35,287 bases of DNA, taken from positions 1 to 35,287 of the forward strand of contig CAMFYL010000016.1 of NCBI GenBank assembly GCA_946002055.1, written 5' to 3'. Numbering within the stretch: the stretch's first letter is position 1; every line of letters begins with the position of its first letter. Below the pieces are notes generated by a model that was given only the letters and a program-made list of their open reading frames with translations, was not told the origin of the DNA and made no database searches. Source of the stretch: an uncultured Roseburia sp. GTDB lineage: Bacteria; Bacillota; Clostridia; Lachnospirales; Lachnospiraceae. Below, in pieces: positions 24,199 through 33,000 of the stretch. The translations under genes and the position numbers were made by a program.

Positions 24199-24927
24199 AT
24201 GATAAACATTGCTATCTGTGATGATGAATCATACTATGCGAAACAGATTAAGGAGATCATTTCTGATTATCTTGATGAAATGCAGTTGGATTATAGTATT
24301 CACGTATTCTCATCAGGGGAGGACTTGGCGAAACTGGAAGAACAGATGGGACAATTCCACATTGTGTATCTGGATATTAATATGGATGGATTAGATGGGA
24401 TTGAGACGGCTAAGCGGTTAAGACGCTGGTGCGAAAAGACATTTGTTGTTTTTGTAACAGCTTTTCTTAATTACACCTTGGAAGGATATAAGGTCGAGGC
24501 AATTCGTTACATTCTAAAAGACAAAGAGAATCTGAAAGCAAACATTGAGGAGAGCATAGATGCTATCCTTGAAAAGTATGAAAGTGCAAACCATATCTAT
24601 AAAATGGATTTCAAAAACACGGTCAAACAATTCTCTGAGGAACAATTCGTATATGCTGAAAGTACGCTACATGACATTATGGTGTTTCTCTTGGAAAAGG
24701 GAGAACTTAATATGTATTCGAAGACTATGAAATTAGATGAATTGCAGGAGATGATGCACGAGAAGAACCTGTTGAGAATACATAAGAGTTTTTTGGTTAA
24801 TATGAAATACATCCAAAAAGTCGAAGCATATGCCATAACATTATACAACGGAAAAACCTTACCGGTTTCCAGAAGCAGATACGCTGAGGTCAAGGAAAAG
24901 ATTATTATGTTTGAGGGAGAATTTTAG
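24199..24927 (+). CDS. LytTR-family response regulator (AgrA-like)
   Basis: 242 residues. The receiver domain (about 1-125) has acidic pocket D8-D9, phospho-acceptor Asp59 in VYLDINMDG, Thr87 in VTAF and Lys107 in ILKDKE. The C-terminal LytTR DNA-binding domain (about 140-240) contains FVYAESTLHDIMVFL, LLRIHKSFLVNMKYI and LPVSRSRYAEVKEK, which is typical of AgrA/ComE regulators that bind pairs of direct repeats. It overlaps the kinase gene by one base (TAGTG), so the two are a classical two-component unit. The likely DNA target is the direct-repeat pair at 26261-26300 in front of agrB. Confidence 0.93.
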   Translation: MINIAICDDESYYAKQIKEIISDYLDEMQLDYSIHVFSSGEDLAKLEEQMGQFHIVYLDINMDGLDGIETAKRLRRWCEKTFVVFVTAFLNYTLEGYKVEAIRYILKDKENLKANIEESIDAILEKYESANHIYKMDFKNTVKQFSEEQFVYAESTLHDIMVFLLEKGELNMYSKTMKLDELQEMMHEKNLLRIHKSFLVNMKYIQKVEAYAITLYNGKTLPVSRSRYAEVKEKIIMFEGEF

Positions 24928-26222
24928 TGTTTGATTTTGTATTTGGATACGTTATTGTTCTCTTTGAAATGCTTGTCTTTAAAATATTTGTAGACATTCT
25001 GGCAAAAAGAAAGAGTGAAAACCCGAAATCAGCATCGTTGATTTACAGCCTACTTAGCATACTGGTTTTTGCCACAGCCATTTTGGCAGGAGAATACATA
25101 GTTGTGAAAATCTGCCTTATTGTTCTATGGTACTACATAGCGTTACGATGCTATACCAGGGATACAAGGCGTAAATGCATCTTACTATGTGTCGCTTATC
25201 AGGGACTCTTGTTGGTTACGGACTATGTAACGCTGCTAGTGGAGAGCATTTTTCACATCAATGTGGATGCGCAGGTTGGTATTGCAGGAGTTTTATTGGT
25301 TATCCTGGATAAATCCATTCTTTTTCTCTTTGTGATGATACTACGAGGGGCATACAGACAACAGGAATTTGCTCAGCTGGAGGATAAAGATTGGGTGAAA
25401 TTCATTTTCATTCCCCTCTTTACCATTGGTATGATTATTGCTATGTTGTCTGATGATGTTTTTGCAGTATCCGCCAAATTGGATGAATTATTTATTGTTA
25501 TAGCGCTAGGCTTAGTGGCCATGAATGTGGTGATGTTCTTTCTGTTAAAGGATATTTTAGTCAGAGAAAGAATTGCGCGGGAGCAGCAGATATGTCTGAT
25601 AGAGGCGAGAAATCAGCAAAAAGTGTATGAATCTCTAACGGAATCGGTAGAGATACAACGGCGATTATCTCATGAGTATAAGAACCAGCTTGGGGTGCTA
25701 CAGGGACTTTTGGAAAGAAATGAATTACAACAGATGAAACGATACCTGTCGTCCATTCAAGGAGAGGTACAACACGATATAGATTGCATAGACACCCATC
25801 ATGCCATTGTCAATGTGATACTAAATCAAAAGTACCAAGAGGCAACGCATAAACACATTCTGTTTCAATGTAAAATCAATGACCTTAGCGGACTTCATAT
25901 GGAAGAGAAGGATGTGGCAACGTTGGTGTCAAATCTACTGAATAACGCCATAGAAGCCTGTGAAAAGGTGGAAGATAAGCCCTACATAAAATTCAAAATG
26001 ATTCTCAAAGAGCATAAAATGGTTCTGTCTGTTTGCAACAGCTGTATCAGCCGAGGGCAACAGGATGGGTGGCAACATACATCCAAAGAGGAAGATGTGG
26101 AATTGCATGGATACGGATTAAAAAACGTACAAAGAATTGTGGAAAACTATCAGGGAGAAATGGTGATTCATGGGACGGAACAAGAATTTAAAGTAAGCAT
26201 TGTCATACAATTTGAACATTAG
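24927..26222 (+). CDS. GHKL-domain sensor histidine kinase (AgrC-like)
   Basis: 431 residues from a GTG start that shares a base with the previous stop. The N-terminal half (about 1-210) has roughly six hydrophobic helices without a large extracellular domain, the AgrC-type peptide sensor layout. A coiled linker leads to the phosphoacceptor His249 in RRLSHEYKNQLGVLQGLL. The ATP-binding GHKL domain follows, with the N box SNLLNNAIEAC (335-345) and G box HGYGLKNVQRIVE (394-406). A terminator comes right after the stop, separating the sensor pair from agrB-agrD. Linkage to agrBD suggests that it senses the AgrD-derived peptide. Confidence 0.93.
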   Translation: MFDFVFGYVIVLFEMLVFKIFVDILAKRKSENPKSASLIYSLLSILVFATAILAGEYIVVKICLIVLWYYIALRCYTRDTRRKCILLCVAYQGLLLVTDYVTLLVESIFHINVDAQVGIAGVLLVILDKSILFLFVMILRGAYRQQEFAQLEDKDWVKFIFIPLFTIGMIIAMLSDDVFAVSAKLDELFIVIALGLVAMNVVMFFLLKDILVRERIAREQQICLIEARNQQKVYESLTESVEIQRRLSHEYKNQLGVLQGLLERNELQQMKRYLSSIQGEVQHDIDCIDTHHAIVNVILNQKYQEATHKHILFQCKINDLSGLHMEEKDVATLVSNLLNNAIEACEKVEDKPYIKFKMILKEHKMVLSVCNSCISRGQQDGWQHTSKEEDVELHGYGLKNVQRIVENYQGEMVIHGTEQEFKVSIVIQFEH

Positions 26223-26228
26223 AAGAGA

Positions 26229-26257
26229 GGAAGTATCCTTAGGATACTTCCTTTTTT
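26229..26257 (+). terminator. Terminator between the histidine kinase and agrB
   Basis: Perfect 10-bp stem GGAAGTATCC (26229-26238) / GGATACTTCC (26242-26251), loop TTA, then six T. Confidence 0.95.
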
Positions 26258-26260
26258 ATA

Positions 26261-26300
26261 TGCAAATTCTGCAAAAAACATGCAGTTTCTGCTAAAACCA
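26261..26300 (+). promoter_or_regulatory. Two 20-bp direct repeats: putative LytTR regulator binding site
   Basis: TGCAAATTCTGCAAAAAACA (26261-26280) and TGCAGTTTCTGCTAAAACCA (26281-26300) are identical at 16 of 20 positions, and a partial third (TTGCACTCC) follows at 26301. AgrA/ComE-type regulators bind two direct half-sites about two helical turns apart just upstream of a weak -35, which is the arrangement here. Each repeat also has an internal dyad, GCA-N5-TGC. Sits between the kinase terminator and the agrB promoter. Confidence 0.7.
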
Positions 26301-26328
26301 TTGCACTCCGACTTTGTATTTTTATAGT
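26301..26328 (+). promoter_or_regulatory. Putative agrB-agrD-rhs promoter
   Basis: A -10 TATAGT (26323-26328) with a poor -35 TTGCAC (26301-26306) at 16 bp. A weak -35 abutting direct repeats is the expected form of an activator-dependent promoter. The agrB start is 18 nt after the -10. Confidence 0.55.
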
Positions 26329-26345
26329 GAAGAGGGAGGTGCAAA

Positions 26346-26933
26346 ATGATTGAACGAGGAGTTAATAAACTGGTAGATGCCTTTGTGGAAAACCAACTGA
26401 TAACGGAAGAAGAGAGAGAAAGATACATATATTCCTTAGTGTGCTGGGGAGAATCTGTTCTTACGATTGTCGCGCTGTTGGGAGTGGGAGCTGTTATGGG
26501 ACATTTCATATCTGTGGTATGTTTTTGCATATTTTTCTTCACTCTCAGAAAGAGGACAGGTGGTTTTCATATGCCATCTTTTGCATTGTGTTTTATTTGC
26601 TCTATAGGGATTATCATTGCTGTGATATACAGCGTGGATATCCTTGTAAAGCATATGGCACTTATGTGGGTGATATTGTCCGGAAGTGTGATTCTGATTG
26701 GTGCTATTAGAACGGTCAACCATCCGGACCTGAATCTGAACAGGGAGGAGATGGATGGTGTCAGAGAGTCCGCCCTTTGGGTATTAGTTCTGGAATGTAT
26801 AGGCATTGGATTTATGCAGTGGATGGGAATCGACAGTGAATTAATCGTTAGTTCCGCACTAGGGATATGTGTGTGTGCACTTCTACTTGTAATTGCTAAG
26901 TTAAAACAACAGGAGGTAAAAGGTAATGAGTAA
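26346..26933 (+). CDS. agrB: AgrB-like pheromone-processing membrane peptidase
   Basis: 195 residues. A cytoplasmic N-terminus of about 35 residues (MIERGVNKLVDAFVENQLIT..) precedes several membrane helices (about 38-66, 78-100, 105-123, 140-158 and 165-188). The cysteine-protease dyad is His75 and Cys82 in RKRTGGFHMPSFALC, the same 7-residue spacing as in characterised AgrB. The family cuts the C-terminal tail from AgrD and forms the thiolactone. GGGAGG is about 9 nt before the ATG. The last 8 bases overlap agrD, as expected for coupled expression. The gene is the first after the direct-repeat promoter. Confidence 0.93.
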   Translation: MIERGVNKLVDAFVENQLITEEERERYIYSLVCWGESVLTIVALLGVGAVMGHFISVVCFCIFFFTLRKRTGGFHMPSFALCFICSIGIIIAVIYSVDILVKHMALMWVILSGSVILIGAIRTVNHPDLNLNREEMDGVRESALWVLVLECIGIGFMQWMGIDSELIVSSALGICVCALLLVIAKLKQQEVKGNE

Positions 26934-27072
26934 GAAAAAAGAGATGTTAGAGATGACACAGAAATTGGCAAAGGTGAAGGTTCAGGGAGACTTTCTCCGC
27001 TGGCCACCATATTGTGCAGGAATTCTGCATCAACCTAAACGACCAATGAAATCAGAATCACAGAACAAATAA
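26926..27072 (+). CDS. agrD: AgrD-like cyclic peptide autoinducer precursor
   Basis: 48 residues, overlapping agrB by 8 bp, with AGGAGG (26911-26916) 9 nt before the ATG. Residues 1-22 form a Lys/Met/Leu/Glu-rich amphipathic leader (MSKKKEMLEMTQKLAKVKVQ). The core is FLRWPPYCAGIL with a single Cys30, followed by the polar tail HQPKRPMKSESQNK. In the S. aureus precursor the conserved tail Pro lies 10 residues after the ring Cys; here Pro40 is also Cys+10. By analogy, AgrB would cut after Leu34 and close a five-residue CAGIL thiolactone with an aromatic/proline exocyclic tail (e.g. WPPY). Ring and tail limits are inferred, not shown. Confidence 0.87.
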   Translation: MSKKKEMLEMTQKLAKVKVQGDFLRWPPYCAGILHQPKRPMKSESQNK

Positions 27073-27099
27073 CGAATAACAAGAAAAAAGGGGGACGAA

Positions 27100-30000
27100 A
27101 TGAACAGGAGAATTTGGAAACGAATGTTCAAATCCGGTATCGCATTGATACTGGCAATCATTCTCACATTCCAGGGAACAGAGCCACTTGTGGCATACGC
27201 CAAAGAAGCGGTGGAAAATCTACCAAGACAGGTAGATTTTTCACGTCCGGAGGCGTTGGAATCCGTAGAGGAAGCCGGAGTAAAAGAGAATGAAATCACA
27301 TCAGAAACATCAGAAGGTTCGCAGGAAGAAAGTACAGGCGCAACAGATGAAACAAATGAGGTTGCTGCCCCAGAAGAGGAACCGAAAACAACGGAAGAGG
27401 AAGCGAATCTCAATAAGGAACCACAGGACTATTATCCGCTTCCGGAAGAACCAAAGGGAGAACTGGTGTCCTATGATGAAAAATCCCGGACCTACAAGAC
27501 CGGCGCAAAGGAGTTTACCACCGTCATTGGTGGATATGTAGGAATCTACAAGGATGAGGACGGGACACTACAACTGGTAGATAATACATTGGAGAAGAAA
27601 GAGTCTGAACAAAAGCAGACCACATTTCGTATGCTTCGTTCTATGTTTGCAGAGGAAGAGACGGGAGTATATGAAAACAAGTCCAATGATTATAGCATAC
27701 GACTGCCGGAACATATCACACAGGATGCCGGTATCGTCATTGAAAAAGATGACAGTGCCATAGAGATTGTACCTATGGAAGGAGATTACACACATCCTGT
27801 GGCAAAGGGAAACGCCATTTTGTACAATCAGGTATACGACGGTGTGGACGTGCAGTATACCGTGTTGGATGCAGATATCAAGGAAGATATTGTACTGAAC
27901 AAGAAGGTATCCAAGAACGCATTTTCGTATGAACTGAGGATACCCGGACTCAAAGCAGAACTTCAGGACAATCAGGTGTATTTGTATCCGGAAGACAAGA
28001 CCATCAAAGAAGCCAAATATATCTTAGAAGCACCCAGTATGGAGGATGCCTCCGGCGAAGTGAGCTTTTTGATTACCCTTGGCTTAGAGCAGGCTGACGA
28101 CAAAACCATTCTAACGGTAACACCGGATGCAGAATGGTTAAATGACGAGGCGCGTCAATATCCTATTCGTATTGACCCAAGTACCGTCAATATTGAAAAG
28201 GAAGCCTTTAGTCTCATTGGTGTAGAGGAAGGCAGTCCCAATACAACGGTAGGTGATAACAATTATCCCTATGTAGGATTTGATGATGGAATTAAGTCAG
28301 GCAATTTGAGGGGCTTTGGAAAAGCCCATCAGAATTGTAGAACATATATCAAGGTAAATGATGGCTTTGGTGCCATTCCAAAGGATTCCAAGATTGATTC
28401 GGCGGTATTTTCCGTCAGTCAGAAAACGGCATACAGCGGGGGAGCCTCTCTGTTTGGTTTGTATCGTGTAGATCAGGACTGGGCTACAAATATTACATGG
28501 AAGACAAAACCACTTGCTATGACCTTTGTGGATGTGCAAAATGCCAGCATCAGCAAGGACACATATATCAATTATAATGTGAAAGACTTAGTCAATGACT
28601 GGGTGCAGGGTACATACCCTAACTATGGTATGGCACTGGTGTCCATTGCAGAGACAAACAATGCGGGGAGTTCTATGCAATGCGAGGTGCTGAATAACCG
28701 CAATTCTACCTATGGCCCACGCATCATTGTTGAATGGTCACCGGCAGAAGACCCATATCTTCGTGATATGTCTATCGATGACACCACCGTGTGTCTGCGA
28801 CCGATGACAGAGAAGAATCTCAATGGTAAGTTAAGATTCGACGCGGTCTTTGCAGATGGTATCGCCAAGAGCAAGTCTCTGGTGGAATACTATCTTACAC
28901 CGGATGAATATGCAGAGCAGAACCATCATGTGACAGATGCGAAACCACTCTATTCCTATCCGGATAGTACGGAGTTTAACCAAGCCTTCCCTGAGGCCAA
29001 CAAGTATTATAGCAAGGACTCTAACTGGCAGAGCGTCTTGTATACAGGCCTTATGAAGGACAAGCTTTATAGCATCAAAGCCAAAGCAACGAAGGAGATC
29101 GATGGAACAGTACAAACAGGTAGGGAAGCAACCAGTGACAGCTTTGTTATCTATGAGGTGAAGCAGTTTGATACCTTCCCGAAGATTGCGTCGTATTATG
29201 GAGTACCACTTGCCAGCATTATGAAGGATAACCAGGTGCAGGACGCTTTGGTGGTTGCTAACAATACCATCTTTATTCGCAATCCTCAGACCAATGTGCC
29301 CTACTCTCCGGCACCGCTGACAGACTATGATAAGATGCAAATCGACGGTGCCTTAATGGGAAGAGGTTTGCACTGTGAGTTTGGGTTTGAGCCTATCAAT
29401 CTCAACACAGGAAACTTCTACATGGATGAGACAGATGCATCTATGCAGGAGTTAAATGGTGAATTTGCCATTACAAGAAGCTATAACTCCAAGGGCACAG
29501 ATCAGAATTCTGTCTTTGGACGAGGATGGAGCTTCAACTACAGTCAGTCTCTGTCTCAGATGGAGGATGGACGTATTCTGTATCTGCGGGGCGACGGTAG
29601 CTTTTTGTTCTTTACCAAGGGGGGAGACGGCAGCTACAGCGCACCGGCAGGCTATCACTATGGATTAAAGCAGGTATCTTATGAGAATACAGACCATGAC
29701 GAGATTGGCTGGGAGCTTACAGACGAGGCAAACAATGTATGGTCCTTTGATAAATACGGAATGCTTCGCTTTGTGACAGATGAGAAGGGCTTTGTCACCA
29801 AGGTGGTATATGATGATGACTACCATCTCACCGGCATTATCTCAGCATCCGGTAAGGTGTTTCACATCGCTCAGAATGCATCCGGCTATATCACAGGTAT
29901 CACGCTGCCGGATGGAACAAAACTGTCCTACGAGTATGATGACAAGGGCAATCTGATTGCAGCCTGGGACGGCAATGGCAAGAAGAGAACCTATGCTTAT

Positions 30001-33000
30001 GACAATAAGGGACGCATGGTTAGCTGGAAGGACGAAAATGGCAACGTTGTGGTAAAAAATACCTATGATGATGCCGGTCGTGTCATTAAGCAGACAGATG
30101 CCAGTGGTGCTACGTCTACCTTATCCTATGCCAATGGAAGCACTACAACCACAGATAATGAAGGGCATCAGACCATCTATCAGTACGATGACATGTATCG
30201 TACCACAGCCATTATTTACCCGGATAAGACAAAGGTAACAAAGGCATATAACGATAAGAATCAGCTTGTGAAGGAAACCAGTGCAAGGGGAAGTAAGACT
30301 TACACCTACGATGGCTTCGGCAACATCGCCACAGAGACAAGAGAGGATGGGGCTAAGGCAAGCTATGTGTATGATGCAAACAACAGACTGGTGTCTGTTA
30401 CCGGATTTGCAGGGGATAAGGTGAGCTATGCTTATGATGCTGCCGGAAATATGACCCAGTGCATTATGCCGGACGGAAGCAGAAGCACTTATAGCTATGA
30501 TGCGTTGCACAGAATGGTTGCGCAGGTGGATGGCAGGGGCATTCGGACCACCTATGCTTACGATGGACCAAATCTGGTTTCCTATACAGATGGAGAGGGC
30601 TGTGTATGGAGCTTTGGCTATGATAAGATGAATCGCCAGATATCTATGACAGATCCTCTGGGAAATACATCCACACAAAGCTATGACAAGAAGGGTAATA
30701 TCACAAGTAAGACAGCGGCGGACGGAGGCAGGATTACCTATCAGTTGGACGGCGTAGGTAACATCCTCTCCACCAGTGATGCCAGGGGAAATGTGACAAG
30801 ATTTGCCTATGATAAGATGTATAACATCACAAAGACCACAGATCCTTTGGGCAATGCTTCTACCTATAGCTACAATAAAAATGGAGAGCAGATAGAACAA
30901 ACCAATGCTACGGGAGATACCATCACTTATACACGTGATGTGATGGGCCGTGTGGTGCAGGAGACAAACAAAGACTTCGGAACAAAGAAGTATGTGTATG
31001 ATGCAGCGGGAAATCTTGTCTCTTATGTGGACGGGGAAGGTGCAACCACCAAGGCAGAGTTTAATAAACAAGGTCTTGCCACGAAGGTTACAGATGCCCT
31101 TGGCAATGAGACAAGATATACCTATGATGCCATGGGACGCCAGACCAGCATAACCTATGCAGATGGCAGTAGCACCAAGACAGTGTATGATGCCTGTGGT
31201 CGCGTATTACGCGAGACAGATGAAATGGGCGCAACCATTCGTTACACCTATGATGCATCCGGAAATGTGATTAGCATCAAGGATGATAGTGGAAGAACCT
31301 ATACCTATGGATATGATCGTAACAATCGTAGAATTAAGGAGATAAATCCTGAGGGTGGGGAATGCAGCTACACCTATGACAAGGGGGGACGCCTGACATC
31401 TTATACAGATGAGTTAGGTCGCACAGAGAAATATGCCTACGATAAGGCAGGCCGCATCACTACGGTCACAGATGCCATGGGTCATACCATAAAGAGCAGC
31501 TATGACAAGGATGGCAATCTCATCTCTAGCGTGGACGGAGAGGGTAATACCACCACTATGACCTACGATGGCATTGGCAATCTTACATCTGTCACGGATG
31601 CTATGGGCAATATTACGGCTATGGGCTACGATGCCAACGGCAAACTGGCACAGACCATAGATGCCTTAAAGAATCGGACAAGCTATAGCTATGATGCTAT
31701 GGGAAATGTTACCAAGGTGACAGATGCCCGTGGAAATGCATATATCTCCACATACGATAAGAACGGACAAAACACAAAGGTGGAGGGACCAAAGAAAGCT
31801 ACAACCTATATGGTATATGATGCCATGGGACAACTGTTGTCTGTAAAGGATGCACAGGGACTTCGAAAGACCTACACCTATGACAAGAGGGGTCGTGTCA
31901 CAAAGGAAAAGGATAATGCAGGCAATGAAACTGCATATACCTATGACGCTGCCGGAAATGTTACAAGTAAAACGGACGCTTTAGGTCGTAAGACCACCTA
32001 TACCTATGATAAGTACGGAAGACTCCTTCGTATAGAAGAACCGGGTGAGAGCATCACAAGTTATACCTATGACGTGATGGACCGCATCACCTCGGTAACA
32101 GATGCGGAAGGTGTATGTACAACCTTTGCCTACGATAAGGCGGGCAATCAGATTGGTATGACAGAGGAAGATAAAGCTGTCTATCAATACGCTTTCGACA
32201 AGAAGAACAGATTAATCACAGAGACCAACCCATTAGGCGGCACCAAGAACTACACCTATGATGCCAATGATAAGGTGACCTCTGTCACAGATGAGAACGG
32301 TATTACTACCAAGTATCAGTACGATAAGAATGGCAACATGGTAGCCGCAACAGACGGTAACGGCAACACCACAACCTATGGCTATGATGAATTAAATCGT
32401 CTGATTCAGGAGACTTCTGCCTCAGAGGAGGTAAAGGAGTACCGCTATGACGCTCTTGGCAATCTCAATAAGTACAAGGATGCCATGGGTCTGATTACAG
32501 AGTATAAGTATGATGCCTATGGAAATATGATTGAGGAGATTTCACCAAAGGGAGCATCTACAAAGTATACCTACGATATGCACCAGAATGTCATAGCAAA
32601 GGTGGACCCACTGGGAAATGTCACCACCTATGAGGTGAACTTAAATGACCAGATCACCAAGATGGTACAACCAAATGAGGGAAGCTATACCTATGCTTAT
32701 GATGCCATTGGTCGCGTAGAAAAGATCACAACACCGTTAGGCTTTAGCACCAGCTTTTCCTATGATAAGGCGGGTAACGTCATTAAGGAAAGCAACAGCT
32801 TACAGCAGGTGACAAGCTATACCTACGATAAGATGCATCGTATGATAAGTAGCACAGATGCTGCCGGCAATGAGACATCCTTCGCCTATGACCTTCGCGG
32901 CAACCTAATTGGCGAGAAGGATGCCTTGGGCAGGGAGAATACCTATACCTATGATGCCCTATCTCGTGTGATAGAGGCAAAGAATCCACTGGGACAGGTA

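Noticed and set aside
30121-31071. 316-codon open frame on the minus strand within the YD-repeat region
   Set aside because: It is antisense to the large rhs frame; the repetitive TAT-GAT codon pattern on the plus strand keeps the opposite frame free of stops. No ribosome site or recognisable protein.
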